This document shows, one piece after another, positions 53,086-62,487 of a DNA stretch of 64,000 nucleotides. The notes under the pieces were generated by a model. It had not been told where the DNA came from, ran no database searches, and saw only the letters and a list, made by a program, of their open reading frames with translations. Numbering within the stretch: the stretch's first letter is position 1; every line of letters begins with the position of its first letter. Origin of the DNA: Anthracocystis setariae. Lineage: Eukaryota; Basidiomycota; Ustilaginomycetes; Ustilaginales; Ustilaginaceae. The translations under genes and the position numbers were made by a program. The stretch covers positions 1,426,001 to 1,490,000 of the forward strand of contig CAKMXJ010000002.1 of NCBI GenBank assembly GCA_928724745.1, in the 5' to 3' direction.

Positions 53086-55416
53086 ATGCCGCCTCGAAAT
53101 TCGGCGCGCGAGTCTCTGCGGCGCTCTCCGCGAATCGTCGCAAGATCCGAGACTCCCGATGCTCGGAGTGCACCCACCCCGCTCACTCCGTCTCGCAGAG
53201 CACTCTCGCCCGAGCTCATCGAACAAATGACACCTCCCGCAGCCGCATCGTCCCTCGCTCGAAGGCCAATGCCCAGCATCCAAAGCTACACCAACGCCTC
53301 CGCAAACATGAGCATCAAGCAAGAAGACGCCTCCACCAGCTACTACGTCCGCGAGCCTTCCCTCCAGAATCGCATGACCAGTCCTCCCATCTACCAATCT
53401 GCGCTCCTCCGCGGTGATCAGCGCAGCTTCAACGAGGGTCGCGACGTCAACAACTCGCACAGCGCCTCGCTCTCCATCTTTTCAAGTGGCAACAGCGATG
53501 CGACCGACTACCAGCAGGAAGAGCGCGAAGTGGCTCAGCTTCAGAACAACGCCAATGGTCGCGAAACCGTGGTTGAACAGCTCGGGGCAGGGGTTCGTCG
53601 GACTTCCGGTCAGCGCAAGGGTCGCACTTCTCTCGACGATCGCGCCTACAGACCCGGCAGTGATATTGAGGACGACGATGACGACCTTGGCTCACCATTA
53701 AGGCGCAGGAGGAAGGGCAGAAACTCGGGATCCATCACGGCTTTCAACCAGGGCAGGGTCGATAATGCCACTTGGATGAGCAAGAACCAAAAAAGGGCCC
53801 GAGGCAGGAAGAGTGGCGGATCGGCTCAGACAGCCGAGACCGACGACGAGGTGGACAACAGCATGCTTGACCACGGTGACGATGACGCAGGCGCACTCAG
53901 CGGCAAGGAGACCAGGTTCGATGGAGCTTCTGATTCGGAGGACGAATCGATTCTCGAGCATGCACGACCTACGCTCGTAGATAAGCAGGCGCAAGTCTCA
54001 GCTTCGCAGCCGCGGCAGCCTTCCATCTTGTCCAAACTCGCTTGGGGCACTGCATCGTTGCTCGTAAGCATCGTCACCGGCATCTTGAGAGCAATCGCCA
54101 CCATCTTCAGAAAGGTTGTTTCCAATCCGATAGTGAGGAACCTTCTAGCCGTCGCCGCTGGCGTCGCATTTGCTCACATTGCTGGTCGTAACCTCGGTTT
54201 GTCCGACATTTTCCCTTCGTCGTCCTCAATGTCGGCGACGTATCCTTCGAATTTAGACGTTCCTGGGCGTTCTTACCATCTGGATCGCGAAAATACGCGG
54301 TTGCGTTCCGAGCTGACCGCGCTCACGGACCGTCTTAACGTGCTGTCGTCTTCGATCGAATCTCAGATCTCGTCTCAATTGTCGTCAGCGTCTGCCAAGA
54401 TCCAAGTGGAAGCCGATGCTCGTAAAGAAGCCGACCTTTCGCGGCTGACCGCCAATACGAAGCGTCAGATCTCTCGGATGGCGCAGGAAGAGCTCAAGTC
54501 GATCCAAGAGACGGTGTCGAACTCGGTGGAGATGATGCTGCGCGATTTGGACAAGAAGGTGCACAGCCAACTCAAGCAGCGTGCTGACGATACCGAGGAT
54601 CGGTTCTTTGGGCAGTTGGAGAAGGAGATCAAGAAGATCTCGAAATATGCCAACGAGGAGGTTAACTCGCGGTTGAAGCAGTCGTTTGACGAGACGTTTT
54701 TGAGCGACTTGATTGAGGAGCGGTTGGAAAGGTATTCGCGGGACAGGACGGGGAAGGTGGATTATGCGGCAGTGACGAGTGGAGCGTGGGTGGTGGAGGG
54801 CGGGACGGTGCATCGGGGGTATCGGTATAACAGTGTCTGGGATGTCAAGGCGTTTTTGGCGCAGGGGAGGAAGGTGGCGATTGGAGAGCCGGTCAAGGCG
54901 ATTACGCCGGGGGCTGCGTTGGGGCAGGAGAATTGCTGGATGACGGGTTGGAATTCGTTGTTGCAGGTGCAGTTGGCGGAGCCCAAGGTGGTGGAGGAGG
55001 TGGTGCTGGAGCATCCGCTTCCGGGGATGGTACGTACGGCACCACGTAGGGTGATTGTGTGGGGTTTAGTGGATGAGTCGGATCGACAGTACTATACGCA
55101 GTACCGTCGGGCTAAAGCGTCGACGCAGCAGGAGTATTTGCAGCAGTTGTTGCCGGAACCTTTCTACAATGCTGTCCCGAAGGAGTATGGTGAAGAGGCA
55201 CCGATGGTTTTGGCATTCTTCGAGTTCAGGGCGGATGGTTCGACGTTGCAGACGTTCAACACGACCGAGGAGGCGCGGGTTTATCCACATGGGGTGGAAG
55301 CAGTTAGGTGGCAGTTTATCGATGGTTGGGCCAAGAGTCCTCCGATCTGCGTTCATCGTGTCAGGATTCATGGTAGTGTGTGGCCGGTCTTTGCACCGGC
55401 TAAGGGAGATGCTTAG
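53086..55416 (+). CDS. SUN-domain nuclear envelope protein (Sad1-like)
   Basis: A 776-aa single-exon inner nuclear membrane protein of the LINC complex, which couples chromatin or telomeres and the spindle pole body to the cytoskeleton. The nucleoplasmic N-terminus (1 to about 305) is Ser/Arg-rich with basic and acidic patches. A hydrophobic region follows at about 311-370 (ILSKLAWGTASLLVSIVTGI, then NLLAVAAGVAFAHIAG). A coiled coil runs about 395-560. The SUN domain covers about 565-770: GAWVVEGGTVHRGYRYNSVW, ENCWMTGWNSLLQVQL, EVVLEHPLPGMVRTAPRRVI and AVRWQFIDGWAKSPPICVHR. Length and order fit Sad1/SUN1 rather than the yeast-only Slp1 type. Convergent with QCR2. Confidence 0.9.
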   Translation: MPPRNSARESLRRSPRIVARSETPDARSAPTPLTPSRRALSPELIEQMTPPAAASSLARRPMPSIQSYTNASANMSIKQEDASTSYYVREPSLQNRMTSPPIYQSALLRGDQRSFNEGRDVNNSHSASLSIFSSGNSDATDYQQEEREVAQLQNNANGRETVVEQLGAGVRRTSGQRKGRTSLDDRAYRPGSDIEDDDDDLGSPLRRRRKGRNSGSITAFNQGRVDNATWMSKNQKRARGRKSGGSAQTAETDDEVDNSMLDHGDDDAGALSGKETRFDGASDSEDESILEHARPTLVDKQAQVSASQPRQPSILSKLAWGTASLLVSIVTGILRAIATIFRKVVSNPIVRNLLAVAAGVAFAHIAGRNLGLSDIFPSSSSMSATYPSNLDVPGRSYHLDRENTRLRSELTALTDRLNVLSSSIESQISSQLSSASAKIQVEADARKEADLSRLTANTKRQISRMAQEELKSIQETVSNSVEMMLRDLDKKVHSQLKQRADDTEDRFFGQLEKEIKKISKYANEEVNSRLKQSFDETFLSDLIEERLERYSRDRTGKVDYAAVTSGAWVVEGGTVHRGYRYNSVWDVKAFLAQGRKVAIGEPVKAITPGAALGQENCWMTGWNSLLQVQLAEPKVVEEVVLEHPLPGMVRTAPRRVIVWGLVDESDRQYYTQYRRAKASTQQEYLQQLLPEPFYNAVPKEYGEEAPMVLAFFEFRADGSTLQTFNTTEEARVYPHGVEAVRWQFIDGWAKSPPICVHRVRIHGSVWPVFAPAKGDA

Positions 55417-55823
55417 ATTTAACGTTGATTAGATTAGGTGATGTTCGGTAATGATATTTCCTCTTTGCGAGATGTCGATTGGGTGTGATCTGATCGCATT
55501 CAACTGCGCAAGATGATTCAAGGTAGGGAGGGAGGATGTGACGACTTCATATCGTGGCGCTTCATACGGTTCAAGCCAGGCTTCCTTGTCGGTAGTCCCG
55601 ATGCCCTCGATTCGCCGTACGCCCATTGCGCAGACTCGACATCAGTGGCAAAACGACTGCGCCTTTCCGCCCTTCCACACACCCACGCCACCCTGAGATA
55701 GAAAACAGGACTGAATTTCAACATCTTCAACGGAAGAAACTTTGAAAAAAAAAAGGTTCTACTTGGGGGGGATCTTAAAAACAGGAAACGAGTAAGCCAA
55801 CGTTGAATGTGTTTTTTTTCTTT
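55417..55823. other. Convergent 3' region of the SUN gene and QCR2
   Basis: About 400 non-coding bases with an A-run near 55743 and a T-run near 55812. No gene seen. Confidence 0.45.
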
Positions 55824-57167
55824 TCAAAGAACCTCATCAGCATAAGGCAGAACGTGAACATTACCGACTGCGACGGTAGTGGGCTTGCTCTTGAGCAACT
55901 TCTCGGCAGCACTGGACAGCGAGCTAGCCTTGACACCCTCAAGTGCCGCGAACGACTCTTCCAGAGTTGCGATCTTGCCAGCCTCGAGCAGCTGAGCGCT
56001 CACAAGCTCGTGGCTTGCAGTCCTGCTCTCGAGCACGGTGGCGCGCTCGAACTTAGCCTTGGCGATAGCAGCCTGGATGGTTTCCTTATTGAGACCACCT
56101 GCGACGTTCTTGAGCGCCTGGGCCACCTTGGAAGCGGCCTGCTGAACCGAAGCTGCAGGTGCCGAGACGTGAGCACCGAAAATACCCGAGTCGGAGAAGG
56201 TGAGGTTGAAAGCGGAAGCCTTGGCACCGGCAACGTTGTCGGCAATCTGGGAGAGGGGAGAAACACCGTTGTTCCACTTGACCGAAGATTCACCGCCGAG
56301 GAGCGAACGCAGGACAGCAAGGTTGGCGGAAGCAGCGGCATCCTTGTGACCGGCGCCCTCGAAAGCGATGAAGAAGTGACCGTGAGCGGCGCGAGTGTTC
56401 TCGAGGCCGTGTGGAGCAGCGAAGGCAACGCGCTGCTCGCCACCAAAGTACTTGGCGGGCGTGGTGGAAACCGAGGCGGAAGCGGCAAGGTCGCCAAAGT
56501 GAGCGGAGACGAGCTGCGAGAGCTTGTTGGACTCGATGCCGGAACCGAGGACGGCGATGTTGTTCTTAGCGAAGGCGGCGTGGGCAAAGTCGACAGTCTG
56601 ACGGTGAGAGATGGGAGAAGCGGGAGAGGCGAAGAGAGAGTGGCCGAGGCTGCGCTGGCGGTAAGCGGTCTGGAGGAGGTTGTCGTAACCGAGGACGGTG
56701 GGGTTGGTCTGGGCCTGAGCATGCTCGGACTGAACCTGAGGAAGTACCTCCTCGTTGAACTCGTGAACGGCGAACTTGGACTTGGTCAAAACATCACCAA
56801 GAACCTCGACAAAGAAGTCCTCGTCACCTCGGAGGAACTCGGCGGTGAGAAGGAGGTGCTCCTTGGTGAGAGCGGTGGAAAGGACACCACCGTAGAACTC
56901 GGCTTCACGAACAAGGCGGAGGGCGGAACGCTTCTGGTTGGACTTGAAGAGGTAGTTCTTAAGCACGTGAGCGACACCGGGAGCGGACTCGTAGCGGGAA
57001 CCGGCCTTGATGGCAACGGTGACGGTGGAGGTCAAGGCACCATCGTCGACGGCGGCGGTGGAGATGCCGGAAGCGTTGGCAGTGGTGAAGGAGCGCTGGG
57101 CGATGTGCTGGTTGGCGGCAGTGCGGAGAGCGCTTCGCACGGGCGCGGCGGAGCGAGCGAACGACAT
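55824..57167 (-). CDS. QCR2: Ubiquinol-cytochrome c reductase core subunit 2
   Basis: A 447-aa core protein 2 of mitochondrial complex III, an inactive member of the M16 peptidase family. The N-terminal presequence MSFARSAAPVRSALRTAANQ is followed by TSTVTVAIKAGSRYESAPGV, AHVLKNYLFKSNQKRSALRL and REAEFYGGVLSTALTKEHLL, matching QCR2. The HxxEH zinc motif of the active peptidases is absent at the equivalent site, as expected. The frame extends to 57350, but the ATG at 57167 is the first that gives a mitochondrial presequence. Strong codon bias produces a long antisense open frame (55803-57218, +), which is not a gene. Length fits fungal QCR2. Confidence 0.92.
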   Translation of the reverse strand: MSFARSAAPVRSALRTAANQHIAQRSFTTANASGISTAAVDDGALTSTVTVAIKAGSRYESAPGVAHVLKNYLFKSNQKRSALRLVREAEFYGGVLSTALTKEHLLLTAEFLRGDEDFFVEVLGDVLTKSKFAVHEFNEEVLPQVQSEHAQAQTNPTVLGYDNLLQTAYRQRSLGHSLFASPASPISHRQTVDFAHAAFAKNNIAVLGSGIESNKLSQLVSAHFGDLAASASVSTTPAKYFGGEQRVAFAAPHGLENTRAAHGHFFIAFEGAGHKDAAASANLAVLRSLLGGESSVKWNNGVSPLSQIADNVAGAKASAFNLTFSDSGIFGAHVSAPAASVQQAASKVAQALKNVAGGLNKETIQAAIAKAKFERATVLESRTASHELVSAQLLEAGKIATLEESFAALEGVKASSLSSAAEKLLKSKPTTVAVGNVHVLPYADEVL

Positions 57168-58825
57168 GTGGGCGATGAGAGAAGAGGGGATGAGAACGCG
57201 ATGACGAGGGTAGTGTGAGGTGGAAAGGGAGATGGAGGAACGATGATCGCGACCAAAAGACTGGGCAACAGCGTGCAATGCTTGGAAGAATGGATTTGGC
57301 TGCTGCTTGATTTGACTGGCTGACAGACAATCAACCAATTTCGAGTTCAAGTGCGAAGTGTGAGTTCCAGGTTTGAGCGAGCTCGAGCTGCTCGTCCAGC
57401 TTCAGATTTGAGCAGTTGCTTGTCGCTGTGTCTTTGGGTGTGGTGAGCGACGGATTGGTTGAACGCTTTCCAGTCTCGACCGATATACGGATTTCGCTTT
57501 TGCCTTGGCTTTCTTCTTGCTCGCCAACCACGGCCCAGTTGGCTGATTTCAAAGCACTCTTGCAAGTTGATTACAAACTCGGAAGCTCAAGAATACAGAG
57601 CCTTGAAGCCAGTTTGTATTGCTTTCTCAGAATCAATTCGCTGCCGGTGCCAACTTGAATGCTGCATGCTGCAGTTGCATTCTGAAAAAATGTCGAAATT
57701 GGGCGCTCTGCTGCCACCTCGATCACGGAACCGTTTCAGCCCGAAGCCGTCCGCCGCTTAGGCCCTGAGTTCTCTCTCCGTACGAGAAATCTAAGGCGCC
57801 ACCCCACCAAGTGTGAAAGGTGTAGGCCTAACACGTTCAAACTTTGTCTAAGAGGAGTGGTTGCAAGATGCCACATGTTGCAGATAATCACAGCACCCTG
57901 CTACGATACCGAGCAACCATTCCACGCACCAGCCAAAGCTCCCATGTCCATCCAGCATCGCCTCGTACGTAAGGTGCTGCAGTCTCATGACAAAGTATAC
58001 ATGTACTGTAAAAGCACAACTCACCTTACATTATATCGACCAAGTGTGAATAACCTGTAACGCCGCAAAGCCTTCCGGACAGCAAAGAGAATTACCGGAG
58101 CTGCACACATCGACAAGAAGCATGAAGGTGCAGCTGGTTTCGCATCGGCAGTGAGCAGCCGGAAAGCAATTTGCAAAATGATAAACTTATTCAATTTATT
58201 GGCAAATACAGTGCTGCAACTGCAACTGCACCACCGTGGACTGTGTCTAACTGTTGCGTTACAGTAAGTCGAGCTGCGAGTGAGTTCGTGAGCTGGCTGA
58301 CTGACTTGGCTGACTGACTGACTGGCTGTGGCATTCGGTTTTGAAAATTCTTATTTAATACGTTAGGCGCGTGAGTTGATTTGGTTGGATTTGGCGAGTG
58401 CGAGCCGTCAACGGAAACGATGATTTGATTGAACCCTTTCCTGCCTCGACTGTAATGCTTTCACCGACAATTGACCGTCATTCGCATCGTCCGAAGACAA
58501 CCAAGGATAAGCTCGCTTTCGCTCATTCCTTCACCTCTCTACCATCACAACCACTTCCCCCCCATCGTGATCGGTGGACACAAACTATCACTTCCGACGC
58601 TACCAACTTACTTTTCTACCATCGTCCGATCCTTGCAGCGCGGCTTTCTTTTCTTCCCAGCCGGCTCGCACCCCCTAACCTCCACCTTTGCCATTTCTCT
58701 TCATATATACCTGTGGCGACCTGTGGCGAGGCTAGGCTCAGCTGCGCATACAACAACACATCTCCATCCTTGAACAGGCGAGCGTCCAACCCGGTGCCAG
58801 CCGCAACTTCAAACCTACCACCAAA
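57168..58825. promoter_or_regulatory. Divergent region between QCR2 and SUR2
   Basis: About 1.66 kb with no convincing gene. Contains a CTGACTGACT-type short repeat at about 58287-58328. Presumed promoters of both genes. Confidence 0.45.
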
Positions 58826-59992
58826 ATGGCTGCCTTCGCCAACGCCACCATGGCCACCGCCACCACCGCGCTCTCCAAGCTCAACCAGACCCCGTTCTAT
58901 TTTCAAGCGCAACCGACCGTCATCCCCGGAATTTCAGACAAGTACCTCTCCCTGGCGCTACCCTTCGTCATCTACTGGGTAGCTTCGCTCTTCTTCCACA
59001 CCCTAGATACAATCCAGCTTCCCTTCACCGAGAAGTACCGATTACACGAGCCCGAAGAAGTTACACAACGCAATCGTGTCAGTGTCTCGCGCGTCATCGT
59101 CATGGTGCTCGTACAACAGGTCATTCAAACTCTGCTCGGTTTGTTTGCGCTCGATGACGATGCGGTCGGCCTCAAGCAGACCTTTGCCGACCATCCAGCA
59201 AAGATCCTTCACATCGCCGCCTTCCTACGCTCCTCAACGGCTAGATTGCTAGGGCCCGCATTGGAACCCATGGCAACAAACTTCCTATTTGGAAGCAAGG
59301 ACGCCGTATCAGCAGCATGGTGGCTGTACTGGTGGGGCATCCCCATCGTCCAATTCTGGTTTGCTTTCTTCGTCATGGACGCTTGGCAGTACACTCTCCA
59401 CCGCCTCTTCCACGAAAGCCGCTTCCTCTACCGCCACTTTCACTCGCATCACCACCGACTCTACGTTCCTTACGCTTTTGGCGCACTCTACAATCATCCC
59501 GTCGAAGGTCTGCTGCTCGACTCGGCAGGCGCAGCCATCTCGCAGGCCGCTGCATTCATGACCGTGCGTCAGAGCATCCTCCTCTTCACCTTTTCCACCT
59601 ACAAGACTGTCTCCGATCACGGCGGATACGCGTTTCCCTGGTATCTCGATCCACTCCATCTCATCTTCCCTAACTGTGCAGAGTACCATGACGTGCATCA
59701 CCAGATGACCGGGTTGCGCTACAACTACTCGCAACCCTTCTTTGTTCATTTTGATGTCCTCTTCGGAACGCGCATCTCGACGGACAAGTTTCAGAAGATG
59801 AAGAAGCTTGCCGAGTCCAAGAGGGCGGTCGACAAACAGAGCAAGCACAACGCAAATGGCTCAGCCAACGGTGCGTCCAAAGAGTTGACTGGCAGCGACG
59901 CGACACCGGCAGAGATTGTCGACAAGTCCAAAGATCCCTTCGTCACCACGGACAAGCAGGCTTACGCTGCCAAGGCCGGTACTTCGACTTAG
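58826..59992 (+). CDS. SUR2: Sphinganine C4-hydroxylase
   Basis: A 388-aa ER membrane di-iron hydroxylase of the fatty acid hydroxylase superfamily that converts dihydrosphingosine to phytosphingosine. The three His clusters are present: LHRLFH (near 191-196), HFHSHHH (near 204-210) and EYHDVHH (near 287-293). Sur2-specific context is clear: DAWQYTLHRLFHESRFLYRH, YVPYAFGALYNHPVEG, TYKTVSDHGGYAFPW and QPFFVHFDVLFGTRIS. Hydrophobic helices lie near 40-58, 88-108 and 160-185. The C-terminal 60 residues are Lys/Asn/Ser-rich and hydrophilic. The ATG at 58826 has context AAAATGG. With the SUR1-like gene this puts two complex-sphingolipid genes in the window, but they are 55 kb apart. Confidence 0.93.
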   Translation: MAAFANATMATATTALSKLNQTPFYFQAQPTVIPGISDKYLSLALPFVIYWVASLFFHTLDTIQLPFTEKYRLHEPEEVTQRNRVSVSRVIVMVLVQQVIQTLLGLFALDDDAVGLKQTFADHPAKILHIAAFLRSSTARLLGPALEPMATNFLFGSKDAVSAAWWLYWWGIPIVQFWFAFFVMDAWQYTLHRLFHESRFLYRHFHSHHHRLYVPYAFGALYNHPVEGLLLDSAGAAISQAAAFMTVRQSILLFTFSTYKTVSDHGGYAFPWYLDPLHLIFPNCAEYHDVHHQMTGLRYNYSQPFFVHFDVLFGTRISTDKFQKMKKLAESKRAVDKQSKHNANGSANGASKELTGSDATPAEIVDKSKDPFVTTDKQAYAAKAGTST

Positions 59993-60517
59993 CCGTGCTT
60001 GCTCGGTGCCCATCTGCAACCAAGATGTTGCAGTTCATTGGAATGGTTCCTTCAACTGTCAACATCCGGCATTTATTGAAGCGCTACCCACTTCTTCACA
60101 TTTGTACTCTATACCCTAGCCATGTCTTCCTGGACCGAACTTCATGACTTTGTAATCTGATCCGCTCAACCACTTACTGTCTGTGTTGATTCAACCTCTG
60201 CTCTAACGTGGTCATCATTCTGCGGCTGTGCTCGACATTATCACAGAGAACCTCGCTTCGATTGTATGGTTAAAATTCTCAAGTGGAGAAAGCAGCTCAC
60301 GGTGTTGGTCTCGAAAACCCCTCACGCGAAAAGCTCAGTTTTACCAAAAAGCTCACGAGCCAGCGCCTGTAGCCTGTAGACTGTAGCCTGTAGCCTGTTC
60401 TGGCATGAGCTGCTTAACTGCGCTTTTCATGCATCACCCTTCTCCGCATCGCTCATCGTCCTCCCACCATCTTTCTACATCGGACTGAGGCTACTTCAGC
60501 CTCGCAGAACCTCATCC
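59993..60517. other. Intergenic region between SUR2 and SDS22
   Basis: About 520 bases with the SUR2 3' flank and SDS22 promoter. Contains a 7-bp tandem repeat (CCTGTAG)n at 60366-60400. No gene seen. Confidence 0.45.
60366..60400 (+). repeat. 7-bp tandem repeat (CCTGTAG)
   Basis: Four copies, one with A for the first C, followed by a partial fifth copy, about 120 bases upstream of the SDS22 start. Confidence 0.85.
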
Positions 60518-61825
60518 ATGTCAGCCTCTTCAGTGCAACAAGCGAACGACGCGGCAGTTTCTTCGACAAATGGCGCTTCTACATCCGCCTCGGAGCAACA
60601 GCCCAAGGTGCAAATCGTAGGAGAGTTTCTACCGTTACCTACCATGTCTGCAAAGGATCGGGCTACCTCTGGCCCAGATACCGATTCAGAAGACGAGGGG
60701 ACCCATCGAAACGGTTTGGACGAAGAGGAGGACCCTCAGACGGAAGACGAGGCTGGACCATCATCAGCGGCGGATCAGTCCGAGCCAGCCAACAACGGCA
60801 TCACTCGAGGCATCGTTCAATACGGCTCGGTCCGTGTCGACCACAGTGGCAACGCGAACGGTGCTGCTGCAAATGAGCCTCCTATCGATGAGATTCCGGA
60901 CGATTCAGAGCTGCTCGCCCACTATCCCGACACTGAAGAGGTGCTCGATCTCGGCCACCTCCGTCTCACCACCACCAAGCAGCTTGGCCTCCAGCGCTTC
61001 GCTCCTCATCTCAAGCGCCTTTGTCTTCGCCAGAACCTTCTTACCAAAATTCGCTCCAAAGACATTGGTATTCTAACCGAGCTCGAAGACCTCGACCTGT
61101 ACGACAACTCGATCGACAAGATCTCGGGTCTCGACGACCTCACCAAGCTCGAATCGCTCGATCTGTCGTTCAACAACATCCACCATATCTCCAACGTCGC
61201 CCACCTCAAACGGTGCAAAACAATCTACTTTGTTCAGAACAAGATTGCTCGTGTTCGGGCCGATGACCTCCAAGGTCCCATCGCCGACTCGCTCGAGTCG
61301 CTCGAACTTGGCGGCAATCGTCTGCGCTCCATCGAAAACATCGGTCACCTCACCAATCTCACCCAGCTCTGGCTCGGCAAGAACAAGATCACTTCGCTCG
61401 CCGGTCTTTCCACGCTCACCCATCTGCGTGTGCTATCGATCCAGTCGAATCGCATCACCAAATTGGAAGGTCTCGATACGCTGGTCAACCTCGAGGAGCT
61501 CTACATATCGCACAACGGCCTGACCAAGCTCGAGGGGCTCGAGAACAATACCAAGCTCACCACGCTCGATGTGGGTGCAAACATGATCGAAACGATCGAA
61601 AACATCGAGCATCTGTCCAAGTTGGAGGAATTTTGGGCGAACGACAACAAGATTCAGAACTTGAACGATTTGGACAGGCATTGCGGGCCCAACAAGATGC
61701 CTGCGCTCGAGACCGTGTATTTGGAGGGCAACCCGGCACAGAAGAAGGAGGGTCCAGCATATAGGAGGAAGGTGAAGCTTTTGCTGCCACAATTGAAGCA
61801 GATCGACGCGACGTTCATTCGATGA
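60518..61825 (+). CDS. SDS22: Protein phosphatase 1 regulatory subunit Sds22
   Basis: A 435-aa single-exon leucine-rich repeat protein that binds PP1 (Glc7) and controls its nuclear pool and mitotic function. After an acidic Ser/Glu-rich N-terminus (1 to about 145), about eleven to twelve 22-residue LRRs of the SDS22 class run from about 150 to 400: LEDLDLYDNSIDKISGLDDL, LESLDLSFNNIHHISNVAHL, LTQLWLGKNKITSLAGLSTL, LEELYISHNGLTKLEGLENN and others. The end holds the LRR cap, ALETVYLEGNPAQKKEGPAY, with RRKVKLLLPQLKQIDATFIR. Length and the terminal cap agree with the family. Regulatory input cannot be read from the sequence. Confidence 0.94.
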   Translation: MSASSVQQANDAAVSSTNGASTSASEQQPKVQIVGEFLPLPTMSAKDRATSGPDTDSEDEGTHRNGLDEEEDPQTEDEAGPSSAADQSEPANNGITRGIVQYGSVRVDHSGNANGAAANEPPIDEIPDDSELLAHYPDTEEVLDLGHLRLTTTKQLGLQRFAPHLKRLCLRQNLLTKIRSKDIGILTELEDLDLYDNSIDKISGLDDLTKLESLDLSFNNIHHISNVAHLKRCKTIYFVQNKIARVRADDLQGPIADSLESLELGGNRLRSIENIGHLTNLTQLWLGKNKITSLAGLSTLTHLRVLSIQSNRITKLEGLDTLVNLEELYISHNGLTKLEGLENNTKLTTLDVGANMIETIENIEHLSKLEEFWANDNKIQNLNDLDRHCGPNKMPALETVYLEGNPAQKKEGPAYRRKVKLLLPQLKQIDATFIR

Positions 61826-62487
61826 GCGATGGAAGCTATATATTCAGTGTCAGCTCTTGGTCGATTTGTTGGACTTGGAGGCCGAGATAGATTGCATCTC
61901 TCATGATCCAATGGACACAAAGCCAGATCGGACAGTGTTGCTTCCTCGAAAAAGGACGCCACCATCGGGAGCCAAGGCGGAAGTAGGTCGAAGAATCCGC
62001 GCTGGCTAACAGTCATGCACGTCGATCTAATCAAAGCAAGCCACTGCGCACATCACGAGTCGGCTGCCATCGTTTGACGATCCTTACTTTGAGTCATTAT
62101 GCAATCCCGCGCTTGTGTGCGATGCTCCAGCTCTTGTCACTTGAACTTGCCCAATCGAACATGCTTCTTTTTTCTCTACCGCTTGGTTCCGTGGTGAGTG
62201 GTCAGTCGAGGTCGTTACCAGTGAGACTTGGGTCAAGAAGGGAGGTGGTAGCGAGGAAGGGCTCAAGCCTCCACATCTGGCTAGGGGATTTTTTGATGCG
62301 CGCAAGAAAGCGGCTGCAGGTGCAGCTTGTGTCAGACCCTTCCTTGAACTTGGACTTCCACCTCGCCACCTGTTCTTACCTTCTTCCTCATCATCGTCGC
62401 AATCGCGCCGGCGTTCCAAGAGCACATCTATAGACGGGAGCCACACCAACACAAACACTCAATCCTCACCGAGGGGACCTCTCCACA
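61826..62487. other. Intergenic region between SDS22 and the LysM-protein gene
   Basis: About 660 bases with no gene; 3' flank of SDS22 and promoter of the next gene. Confidence 0.45.

Noticed and set aside
55803..57218. 471-codon + strand open frame rich in Gly, Glu and Val
   Set aside because: Exactly antisense to QCR2 in a strongly codon-biased gene; composition is that of a reverse-complement shadow.
1761..59992. A sphingolipid gene cluster (SUR1-like plus SUR2)
   Set aside because: Both genes are real but 55 kb apart with unrelated genes between; this is coincidence, not a cluster.
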